From Saccoglossus kowalevskii (Eukaryota > Hemichordata > Enteropneusta > Harrimaniidae), in assembly GCF_000003605.2 (NCBI RefSeq), contig NW_003127731.1, positions 1 to 22,557 of the forward strand: DNA of 22,557 nt, read 5' to 3'. Positions 10,557 to 21,635 of this stretch are shown here, in pieces. The translations under genes were made by a program, and so were the position numbers. Numbering within the stretch: position 1 is the first letter of the stretch; every line of letters starts with the position of its first letter. The notes beneath the pieces are model-generated. The model did not search any database and had not been told where the DNA came from. It saw only the letters and a list, made by a program, of their open reading frames with translations.

Positions 10557-12305
10557 CTGTTTGCCAAAGCAATTGCAATAGACAGTCATGGCACCATCAA
10601 TCTTTAAAACTGTTTGCTAAAGCAATTGCCATAGACAATCATGGCACCATCAATTTTTAAAACTGTTTGCCAAAGCAATTGCCATAGACAATCATGGCAA
10701 CATCAATCTTTAAAACTGTTTGCTAAAGCAATTGACATAGACAATCATGGCAACATCAATCTTTAAAACTGTTTGCCAAAGCAATTGCCATAGACAATCA
10801 TGGCAACATCAATCTTTAAAACTGTTTGCCAAAGCAATTGACATAGACAATCATGGCACCATCAATCTTTAAAACTGTTTGCCAAAACAATTGCCATAGA
10901 CAATCATGGCAACATCAATCTTTAAAACTGTTTGCTAAAGCAATTGCCATAGACAATCATGGCAACATCAATCTTTAAAACTGTTTGCTAAAGCAATTGC
11001 CATAAACAATCATGGCACCATCAATCTTTAAAACTGTTTGCTAAAGCAATTGCCATAGACAATCATGGCAACATCAATCTTTAAAACTGTTTGCCAAAGC
11101 AATTGCCATAGACAATCATGGCACCATCAATTTTTAAAACTGTTTGCCAAAGCAATTGCCATAGACAATCATGGCACCATCAATTTTTAAAACTGTTTGC
11201 CAAAGCATTTGCCATAGACAATCATGGCAACATCAATCTTTAAAACTGTTTGCCAAAGCAATTGCCATAGACAATCATGGCACCATCAATCTTTAAAACT
11301 GTTTGCCAAAACAATTGCCATAGACAATCATGGCAACATCAATCTTTAAAACTGTTTGCTAAAGCAATTGCCATAGACAATCATGGCAACATCAATCTTT
11401 AAAACTGTTTGCTAAAGCAATTGCCATAGACAATCATGGCACCATCAATTTTTAAAACTGTTTGCCAAAGCAATTGCCATAGACAATCATGGCAACATCA
11501 ATCTTTAAAACTGTTTGCTAAAGCAATTGCCATAGACAATCATGGCAACATCAATCTTTAAAACTGTTTGCCAAAGCAATTGCCATAGACAATCATGGCA
11601 CCATCAATCTTTAAAACTGTTTGCCAAAGCAATTGCCATAGACAATCATGGCACCATCAATCTTTAAAACTGTTTGCCAAAGCAATTGCCATAGATAATC
11701 ATGGCACCATCAATTTTTAAAACTGTTTGCTAAAGCAATTGCCATAGACAATCATGGCAACATCAATCTTTAAAACTGTTTGCCAAAGCAATTGCCATAG
11801 ACAATCATGGCACCATCAATCTTTAAAACTGTTTGCTAAAACAATTGCCATAGACAATCATGGCACCATCAATCTTTAAAACTGTTTGCCAAAACAATTG
11901 CCATAGACAATCATGGCAACATCAATCTTTAAAACTGTTTGCTAAAGCAATTGCCATAGACAATCATGGCAACATCAATCTTTAAAACTGTTTGCTAAAG
12001 CAATTGCCATAAACAATCATGGCAACATCAATCTTTAAAACTGTTTGCCAAAGCAATTGCCATAGACAATCATGGCACCATCAATCTTTAAAACTGTTTG
12101 CCAAAACAATTGCCATATACAATCATGGCAACATCAATCTTTAAAACTGTTTGCTAAAGCAATTGCCATAGACAATCATGGCACCATCAATCTTTAAAAC
12201 TGTTTGCCAAAGCAATTGCCATATACAATCATGGTACCATCAATCTTTAAAACTGTTTGCTAAAGCAATTGCCATAGACAATCATGGCAACATCAATCTT
12301 TAAAA

Positions 12306-12835
12306 CTGTTTGCCAAAGCAATTGCCATAGACAATCATGGCACCATCAATCTTTAAAACTGTTTGCCAAAACAATTGCCATAGACAATCATGGCAACATC
12401 AATCTTTAAAACTGTTTGCTAAAGCAATTGCCATAGACAATCATGGCAACATCAATCTTTAAAACTGTTTGCTAAAGCAATTGCCATAGACAATCATGGC
12501 ACCATCAATCTTTAAGACTGTTTGCCAAAGCAATTGCCATATACAATCATGGCACCATCAATCTTTAAAACTGTTTGCTAAAGCAATTGCCATAGACAAT
12601 CATGGCACCATCAATTTTTAAAACTGTTTGCCAAAGCAATTGCCATAGACAATCATGGCAACATCAATCTTTAAAACTGTTTGCTAAAGCAATTGCCATA
12701 GACAATCATGGCAACATCAATCTTTAAAACTGTTTGCCAAATCAATTGCTATAGACAATCATGGCAACATCAATCTTTAAAACTGTTTGCCAAAGCAATT
12801 GCCATAGACAATCATGGCACCATCAATCTTTAAAA
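12306..12835. repeat. Ten-unit block, copy of 20470-20999
   Basis: Ten units match 20470-20999, 154 units downstream. Shared markers are TTTAAGACTG (12511-12520) and the unit with CCAAATCAATTGCTATAG (12730-12782), which I saw only in these two places. One difference is visible, GAAAATC near 20655 against GACAATC here. The sequence on both sides is not matched at this distance. Confidence 0.8.
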
Positions 12836-13724
12836 CTGTTTGCCAAAACAATTGCCATATACAATCATGGCAACATCAATCTTTAAAACTGTTTGCTAAA
12901 GCAATTGCCATAGACAATCATGGCACCATCAATCTTTAAAACTGTTTGCCAAAGCAATTGCCATATACAATCATGGCACCATCAATCTTTAAAACTGTTT
13001 GCTAAAGCAATTGCCATAGACAACCATGACACCATCAATTTTTAAAACTGTTTGCCAAAGCAATTGCCATAGACAATCATGGCAACATCAATCTTTAAAA
13101 CTGTTTGCTAAAGCAATTGACATAGACAATCATGGCAACATCAATCTTTAAAACTGTTTGCCAAAGCAATTGCCATAGACAATCATGGCACCATCAATTT
13201 TTAAAACTGTTTGCTAAAGCAATTGCCATAGACAATCATGGCAACATCAATCTTTAAAACTGTTTGTCAAAGCTATTGCCATAGACAATCATGGCACCAT
13301 CAATCTTTAAAACTGTTTGCTAAAACAATTACCATAGACAATCATGGCACCATCAATCTTTAAAACTGTTTGCCAAAACAATTGCCATAGACAATCATGG
13401 CACCATCAATCTTTAAAACTGTTTGCCAAAACAATTGCCATAGACAATCATGGCAACATCAATCTTTAAAACTGTTTGCTAAAGCAATTGCCATAGACAA
13501 TCATGGCAACATCAATCTTTAAAACTGTTTGCTAAAGCAATTGCCATAAACAATCATGGCACCATCAATCTTTAAAACTGTTTGCTAAAGCAATTGCCAT
13601 AGACAATCATGGCAACATCAATCTTTAAAACTGTTTGCCAAAGCAATTGCCATAGACAATCATGGCACCATCAATTTTTAAAACTGTTTGCCAAAGCAAT
13701 TGCCATAGACAATCATGGCAACAT

Positions 13725-14109
13725 CATTCTTTAAAACTGTTTGCTAAAGCAATTGCCATAGACAATCATGGCAACATCAATCTTTAAAACTGTTTGCTAA
13801 AGCAATTGCCATAGACAATCATGGCAACATCAATCTTTAAAACTGTTTGCTAAAGCAATTGCCATAGACAATCATGGCACCATCAATCTTTAAAACTGTT
13901 TGCCAAAGCAATTTCCATATACAATCATGGCACCATCAATCTTTAAAACTGTTTGCCAAAACAATTGCCATAGATAATCATGGCACCATCAATTTTTAAA
14001 ACTGTTTGCTAAAGCAATTGCCATAGACAATCATGGCAACATCAATCTTTAAAACTGTTTGCCAAAGCAGTGCCATAGACAATCATGACACAACCATCAA
14101 TCTTTGAAA
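13725..14109. repeat. Boundary module, second copy
   Basis: The CATTC start (13725) and the 55-bp GCAGTGCC / ATGACACAACC unit (14055-14109) repeat the layout of 7471-7802, with one more unit (T23, A52) just before the long unit. The distance between the two long units is 6307 bp, exactly 119 units. A private TTTCCATATAC occurs near 13912. Confidence 0.85.
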
Positions 14110-14215
14110 CTGTTTGTCAAAGCAATTGCCATAGACAATCATGGCACCATCAATCTTTAAAACTGTTTGCTAAAGCAATTGCCATAGACAATCATGGCAA
14201 CATCAATCTTTAAAA

Positions 14216-14957
14216 CTGTTTGCCAAAGCAATTGCCATAGACAATCGTGGCAACATCAATCTTTAAAACTGTTTGCTAAAGCAATTGCCATAGACAATCA
14301 TGGCACCATCAATTTTTAAAACTGTTTGCTAAAGCAATTGCCATAGACAATCATGGCACCATCAATCTTTAAAACTGTTTGCTAAAGCAATTGCCATAGA
14401 CAATCATGGCACCATCAATCTTTAAAACTGTTTGCCAAAACAATTGCCATAGACAATCATGGCAACATCAATCTTTAAAACTGTTTTCTAAAGCAATTGC
14501 CATAGACAATCATGGCACGATCAATCTTTAAAACTGTTTGCCAAAGCAATTGCCATAGACAATCATGGCACCATCAATCTTTAAAACTGTTTGCTAAAAC
14601 AATTGCCATAGACAATCATGGCACCATCAATCTTTAAAACTGTTTGCCAAAACAATTGCCATAGACAATCATGGCAACATCAATCTTTAAAACTGTTTGC
14701 CAAAGCAATTGCCATAGACAATCATGGCACCATCAATCTTTAAAACTGTTTGCCAAAACAATTGCCATAGACAATCATGGCAACATCAATCTTTAAAACT
14801 GTTTGCTAAAGCAATTGCCATAGACAATCATGGCAACATCAATCTTTAAAACTGTTTGCTAAAGCAATTGCCATAAACAATCATGGCACCATCAATCTTT
14901 AAAACTGTTTGCTAAAGCAATTGCCATAGACAATCATGGCAACATCAATCTTTAAAA
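14216..14957. repeat. Fourteen-unit module, second copy of the CGTGG module
   Basis: CAATCGTGG (near 14243), CTGTTTTCTA (14481-14490) and GGCACGATC (near 14515) appear in the same order as at 275-645, 263 units away, and as at 21636-22377, 140 units away. The match to the third copy covers fourteen units and I saw no difference by eye. The right half of this module is also the first, incomplete copy of the 12-unit repeat that follows. Confidence 0.85.
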
Positions 14958-15116
14958 CTGTTTGCCAAAGCAATTGCCATAGACAATCATGGCAACATCA
15001 ATCTTTAAAACTGTTTGCTAAAGCAATTGCCATAGACAATCATGGCAACATCAATCTTTAAAACTGTTTGCTAAAGCAATTGCCATAGACAATCATGGCA
15101 ACATCAATCTTTAAAA
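14587..15116. repeat. Ten-unit, incomplete copy of the 12-unit higher-order repeat
   Basis: Seven units (14587-14957) match 15170-15540. Then the single unit at 14958 stands where the later copies have two (15541 and 15594): it has the plain C7 left side of the first and the A52 right side of the second, without T5A4 and without CATTC. That is the product expected of a one-unit unequal exchange. Two T23/A52 units follow, as in the full copies. Confidence 0.75.
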
Positions 15117-15752
15117 CTGTTTGCTAAAACAATTGCCATAGACAATCATGGCACCATCAATCTTTAAAACTGTTTGCTAAAACAATTGCCATAGACAATC
15201 ATGGCACCATCAATCTTTAAAACTGTTTGCCAAAACAATTGCCATAGACAATCATGGCAACATCAATCTTTAAAACTGTTTGCCAAAGCAATTGCCATAG
15301 ACAATCATGGCACCATCAATCTTTAAAACTGTTTGCCAAAACAATTGCCATAGACAATCATGGCAACATCAATCTTTAAAACTGTTTGCTAAAGCAATTG
15401 CCATAGACAATCATGGCAACATCAATCTTTAAAACTGTTTGCTAAAGCAATTGCCATAAACAATCATGGCACCATCAATCTTTAAAACTGTTTGCTAAAG
15501 CAATTGCCATAGACAATCATGGCAACATCAATCTTTAAAACTGTTTGCCAAAGCAATTGCCATAGACAATCATGGCACCATCAATTTTTAAAACTGTTTG
15601 CCAAAGCAATTGCCATAGACAATCATGGCAACATCATTCTTTAAAACTGTTTGCTAAAGCAATTGCCATAGACAATCATGGCAACATCAATCTTTAAAAC
15701 TGTTTGCTAAAGCAATTGCCATAGACAATCATGGCAACATCAATCTTTAAAA
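15117..15752. repeat. 12-unit higher-order repeat, first full copy (636 bp)
   Basis: The order is two GCTAAAAC units, then GCCAAAAC, GCCAAAG, GCCAAAAC, GCTAAAG, a CATAAAC unit, GCTAAAG, GCCAAAG, a T5A4 unit, then two GCTAAAG units the first of which follows CATTC. The next 636 bp (15753-16388) repeat it; only the last unit departs at its right end (C52 at 16389 onwards begins the boundary module continuation). Confidence 0.85.
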
Positions 15753-16388
15753 CTGTTTGCTAAAACAATTGCCATAGACAATCATGGCACCATCAATCTT
15801 TAAAACTGTTTGCTAAAACAATTGCCATAGACAATCATGGCACCATCAATCTTTAAAACTGTTTGCCAAAACAATTGCCATAGACAATCATGGCAACATC
15901 AATCTTTAAAACTGTTTGCCAAAGCAATTGCCATAGACAATCATGGCACCATCAATCTTTAAAACTGTTTGCCAAAACAATTGCCATAGACAATCATGGC
16001 AACATCAATCTTTAAAACTGTTTGCTAAAGCAATTGCCATAGACAATCATGGCAACATCAATCTTTAAAACTGTTTGCTAAAGCAATTGCCATAAACAAT
16101 CATGGCACCATCAATCTTTAAAACTGTTTGCTAAAGCAATTGCCATAGACAATCATGGCAACATCAATCTTTAAAACTGTTTGCCAAAGCAATTGCCATA
16201 GACAATCATGGCACCATCAATTTTTAAAACTGTTTGCCAAAGCAATTGCCATAGACAATCATGGCAACATCATTCTTTAAAACTGTTTGCTAAAGCAATT
16301 GCCATAGACAATCATGGCAACATCAATCTTTAAAACTGTTTGCTAAAGCAATTGCCATAGACAATCATGGCAACATCAATCTTTAAAA
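15753..16388. repeat. 12-unit higher-order repeat, second full copy (636 bp)
   Basis: This is a direct tandem copy of 15117-15752, with the CATTC markers 636 bp apart (15635 and 16271). No difference was seen by eye. Its last part overlaps the third boundary module (16271-16655), which shows that the boundary module and the 12-unit repeat share a segment. Confidence 0.85.
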
Positions 16389-16655
16389 CTGTTTGCTAAA
16401 GCAATTGCCATAGACAATCATGGCACCATCAATCTTTAAAACTGTTTGCCAAAGCAATTGCCATATACAATCATGGCACCATCAATCTTTAAAACTGTTT
16501 GCCAAAGCAATTGCCATAGATAATCATGGCACCATCAATTTTTAAAACGGTTTGCTAAAGCAATTGCCATAGACAATCATGGCAACATCAATCTTTAAAA
16601 CTGTTTGCCAAAGCAGTGCCATAGACAATCATGACACAACCATCAATCTTTGAAA
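16271..16655. repeat. Boundary module, third copy
   Basis: CATTC (16271), a CATATAC unit, a GATAATC unit, a T5A4 unit with a private AAAACGG (near 16548) and the 55-bp GCAGTGCC / ATGACACAACC unit (16601-16655) repeat the second copy 48 units upstream. The unit after it has TTTGAAACTG and TTTGTCAAAACAA; the other copies have TTTGTCAAAGCAA. Confidence 0.85.
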
Positions 16656-16867
16656 CTGTTTGTCAAAACAATTGCCATAGACAATCATGGCACCATCAAT
16701 CTTTAAAACTGTTTGCTAAAGCAATTGCCATAGACAATCATGGCAACATCAATCTTTAAAACTGTTTGCTAAAGCAATTGCCATGAACAATCATGGCACC
16801 ATCAATCTTTAAAACTGTTTGCTAAAGCAATTTCCATAGACAAACATGGCAATATCAATCTTTAAAA

Positions 16868-18086
16868 CTGTTTGCCAAAGCAATTGCAATAGACAATCAT
16901 GGCACCATCAATTTTTAAAACTGTTTGCCAAAGCAATTGCCATAGACAATCATGGCAACATCAATCTTTAAAACTGTTTGCTAAAGCAATTGCCATAGAC
17001 AATCATGGCAACATCAATCTTTAAAACTGTTTGCCAAAGCAATTGCCATAGACAATCATGGCACCATCAATCTTTAAAACTGTTTGCCAAAACAATTGCC
17101 ATAGACAATCATGGCAACATCAATCTTTAAAACTGTTTGCCAAAGCAATTGCCATAGACAATCATGGCAACATCAATCTTTAAAACTGTTTGCCAAAGCA
17201 ATTGCCATAGACAATCATGGCACCATCAATCTTTAAAACTGTTTGCCAAAACAATTGCCATAGATAATCATGGAAACATCAATCTTTAAAACTGTTTGCT
17301 AAAGCAATTGCCATAGACAATCATGGCAACATCAATCTTTAAAACTGTTTGCTAAAGCAATTGCCATAAACAATCATGGCACCATCAATCTTTAAAACTG
17401 TTTGCTAAAGCAATTGCCATAGACAATCATGGCAACATCAATCTTTAAAACTGTTTGCCAAAGCAATTGCCATAGACAATCATGGCACCATCAATTTTTA
17501 AAACTGTTTGCCGAAGCAATTGCCATAGACAATCATGGCACCATCAATTTTTAAAACTGTTTGCCAAAGCATTTGCCATAGACAATCATGGCAACATCAA
17601 TCTTAAAAACTGTTTGCCAAAGCAATTGCCATAGACAATCATTGCACCATCAATCTTTAAAACTGTTTGCCAAAACAATTGCCATATACAATCATGGCAA
17701 CATCAATCTTTAAAACTGTTTGCTAAAGCAATTGCCATAGACAATCATGGCACCATCAATCTTTAAAACTGTTTGCCAAAGCAATTGCCATATACAATCA
17801 TGGCACCATCAATCTTTAAAACTGTTTGCCAAAGCAATTGCCATAGACAATCATGGCACCATCAATTTTTAAAACTGTTTGCTAAAGCAATTGCCATAGA
17901 CAATCATGGCAACATCAATCTTTAAAACTGTTTGCCAAAGCAATTGCCATAGACAATCATGGCACCATCAATCTTTAAAACTGTTTGCTAAAACAATTGC
18001 CATAGACAATCATGGCACCATCAATCTTTAAAACTGTTTGCCAAAACAATTGCTATAGACAATCATGGCACCATCAATCTTTAAAA
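16868..18086. repeat. 23-unit tandem duplication, copy 1 (1219 bp)
   Basis: Twenty-three units are repeated directly in 18087-19305. Private markers found only in these two copies are GATAATCATGGAAAC (near 17264), GCCGAAG (17510-17516) and TCTTAAAAAC (17601-17610). GCATTTGCC and CATTGCACC also occur at matching places. By eye only three bases differ between the copies. The left limit is the TTTCC unit (16815), which has no counterpart before 18087. Confidence 0.9.
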
Positions 18087-19305
18087 CTGTTTGCCAAAGC
18101 AATTGCAATAGACAATCATGGCACCATCAATTTTTAAAACTGTTTGCCAAAGCAACTGCCATAGACAATCATGGCAACATCAATCTTTAAAACTGTTTGC
18201 TAAAGCAATTGCCATAAACAATCATGGCAACATCAATCTTTAAAACTGTTTGCCAAAGCAATTGCCATAGACAATCATGGCACCATCAATCTTTAAAACT
18301 GTTTGCCAAAACAATTGCCATAGACAATCATGGCAACATCAATCTTTAAAACTGTTTGCCAAAGCAATTGCCATAGACAATCATGGCAACATCAATCTTT
18401 AAAACTGTTTGCCAAAGCAATTGCCATAGACAATCATGGCACCATCAATCTTTAAAACTGTTTGCCAAAACAATTGCCATAGATAATCATGGAAACATCA
18501 ATCTTTAAAACTGTTTGCTAAAGCAATTGCCATAGACAATCATGGCAACATCAATCTTTAAAACTGTTTGCTAAAGCAATTGCCATAAACAATCATGGCA
18601 CCATCAATCTTTAAAACTGTTTGCTAAAGCAATTGCCATAGACAATCATGGCAACATCAATCTTTAAAACTGTTTGCCAAAGCAATTGCCATAGACAATC
18701 ATGGCACCATCAATTTTTAAAACTGTTTGCCGAAGCAATTGCCATAGACAATCATGGCACCATCAATTTTTAAAACTGTTTGCCAAAGCATTTGCCATAG
18801 ACAATCATGGCAACATCAATCTTAAAAACTGTTTGCCAAAGCAATTGCCATAGACAATCATTGCACCATCAATCTTTAAAACTGTTTGCCAAAACAATTG
18901 CCATATACAATCATGGCAACATCAATCTTTAAAACTGTTTGCTAAAGCAATTGCCATAGACAATCATGGCACCATCAATCTTTAAAACTGTTTGCCAAAG
19001 CAATTGCCATATACAATCATGGCACCATCAATCTTTAAAACTGTTTGCCAAAGCAATTGCCATAGACAATCATGGCACCATCAATTTTTAAAACTGTTTG
19101 CTAAAGCAATTGCCATAGACAATCATGGCAACATCAATCTTTAAAACTGTTTGCCAAAGCAATTGCCATAGACAATCATGGCACCATCAATCTTTAAAAC
19201 TGTTTGCTAAAACAATTGCCATAGACAATCATGGCACCATCAATCTTTAAAACTGTTTGCCAAAACAATTGCTATAGACAATCATGGCAACATCAATCTT
19301 TAAAA
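18087..19305. repeat. 23-unit tandem duplication, copy 2 (1219 bp)
   Basis: This copy follows copy 1 with no gap. The three differences seen are GCAACTGCC (near 18152) against GCAATTGCC, CATAAAC (near 18215) against CATAGAC, and A against C at unit position 52 in the last unit. GCAACTGCC recurs at 19955, 34 units later, which points to later block copying from or into this copy. Confidence 0.9.
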
Positions 19306-20047
19306 CTGTTTGCCAAAGCAATTGCCATAGACAATCATGGCAACATCAATCTTTAAAACTGTTTGCCAAAGCAATTGCCATAGACAATCATGGCACCATC
19401 AATTTTTAAAACTGTTTGCCAAAGCAATTGCCATAGACAATCATGGCAACATCAATCTTTAAAACTGTTTGCCAAAGCAATTGCCATAGACAATCATGGC
19501 ACCATCAATCTTTAAAACTGTTTGCTAAAACAATTGCCATAGACAATCATGGCACCATCAATCTTTAAAACTGTTTGCCAAAACAATTGCTATAGACAAT
19601 CATGGCAACATCAATCTTTAAAACTGTTTGCCAAAGCAATTGCCATAGACAATCATGGCACCATCAATCTTTAAAACTATTTGCCAAAACAATTGCCATA
19701 GACAATCATGGCAACATCAATCTTTAAAACTGTTTGCTAAAGCAATTGCCATAGACAATCATGGCAACATCAATCTTTAAAACTGTTTGCTAAAGCAATT
19801 GCCATAATCAATCATGGCACCATCAATCTTTAAAACTGTTTGCTAAAGCAATTTCCATAGACAAACATGGCAATATCAATCTTTAAAACTGTTTGCCAAA
19901 GCAATTGCAATAGACAATCATGGCACCATCAATTTTTAAAACTGTTTGCCAAAGCAACTGCCATAGACAATCATGGCAACATCAATCTTTAAAACTGTTT
20001 GCTAAAGCAATTGCCATAGACAATCATGGCAACATCAATCTTTAAAA

Positions 20048-20681
20048 CTGTTTGCCAAAGCAATTGCCATAGACAATCATGGCACCATCAATCTTTAAAA
20101 CTGTTTGCCAAAACAATTGCCATAGACATCATGGCAACATCAATCTTTAAAACTGTTTGCTAAAGCAATTGCCATAGACAATCATGGCAACATCAATCTT
20201 TAAAACTGTTTGCTAAAGCAATTGCCATAAACATCATGGCACCATCAATCTTTAAAACTGTTTGCTAAAGCAATTGCCATAGACAATCATGGCAACATCA
20301 ATCTTTAAAACTGTTTGCCAAAGCAATTGCCATAGACAATCATGGCACCATCAATTTTTAAAACTGTTTGCCAAAGCAATTGCCATAGACAATCATGGCA
20401 CCATCAATTTTTAAAACTGTTTGCCAAAGCATTTGCCATAGACAATCATGGCAACATCAATCTTTAAAACTGTTTGCCAAAGCAATTGCCATAGACAATC
20501 ATGGCACCATCAATCTTTAAAACTGTTTGCCAAAACAATTGCCATAGACAATCATGGCAACATCAATCTTTAAAACTGTTTGCTAAAGCAATTGCCATAG
20601 ACAATCATGGCAACATCAATCTTTAAAACTGTTTGCTAAAGCAATTGCCATAGAAAATCATGGCACCATCAATCTTTAAGA
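20048..20681. repeat. 12-unit block, first copy, with two one-base deletions
   Basis: Twelve units match 20947-21582, about 17 units (899 bp) downstream. Two units are 52 bp long: 20101-20152 and 20206-20257 each read GACATC or AACATC where the partner has CAATC. A further private change is GAAAATC near 20655. All else appears the same, including GCATTTGCC. Confidence 0.8.
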
Positions 20682-20946
20682 CTGTTTGCCAAAGCAATTG
20701 CCATATACAATCATGGCACCATCAATCTTTAAAACTGTTTGCTAAAGCAATTGCCATAGACAATCATGGCACCATCAATTTTTAAAACTGTTTGCCAAAG
20801 CAATTGCCATAGACAATCATGGCAACATCAATCTTTAAAACTGTTTGCTAAAGCAATTGCCATAGACAATCATGGCAACATCAATCTTTAAAACTGTTTG
20901 CCAAATCAATTGCTATAGACAATCATGGCAACATCAATCTTTAAAA

Positions 20947-21582
20947 CTGTTTGCCAAAGCAATTGCCATAGACAATCATGGCACCATCAATCTTTAAAAC
21001 TGTTTGCCAAAACAATTGCCATAGACAATCATGGCAACATCAATCTTTAAAACTGTTTGCTAAAGCAATTGCCATAGACAATCATGGCAACATCAATCTT
21101 TAAAACTGTTTGCTAAAGCAATTGCCATAAACAATCATGGCACCATCAATCTTTAAAACTGTTTGCTAAAGCAATTGCCATAGACAATCATGGCAACATC
21201 AATCTTTAAAACTGTTTGCCAAAGCAATTGCCATAGACAATCATGGCACCATCAATTTTTAAAACTGTTTGCCAAAGCAATTGCCATAGACAATCATGGC
21301 ACCATCAATTTTTAAAACTGTTTGCCAAAGCATTTGCCATAGACAATCATGGCAACATCAATCTTTAAAACTGTTTGCCAAAGCAATTGCCATAGACAAT
21401 CATGGCACCATCAATCTTTAAAACTGTTTGCCAAAACAATTGCCATAGACAATCATGGCAACATCAATCTTTAAAACTGTTTGCTAAAGCAATTGCCATA
21501 GACAATCATGGCAACATCAATCTTTAAAACTGTTTGCTAAAGCAATTGCCATAGACAATCATGGCACCATCAATTTTTAAAA
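20947..21582. repeat. 12-unit block, second copy
   Basis: This is the partner of 20048-20681 with all units at full length. It ends where 20682 has TTTAAGACTG and this copy has a T5A4 unit. It lies directly before the third CGTGG module. Confidence 0.8.
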
Positions 21583-21635
21583 CTGTTTGCCAAAGCAATT
21601 GCCATAGACAATCATGGCAACATCAATCTTTAAAA

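Noticed and set aside
16868-19305. A transposon or retroelement with direct repeats
   Set aside because: The 1219-bp direct copies consist only of satellite monomers; there is no coding sequence, terminal inverted repeat or target-site duplication.
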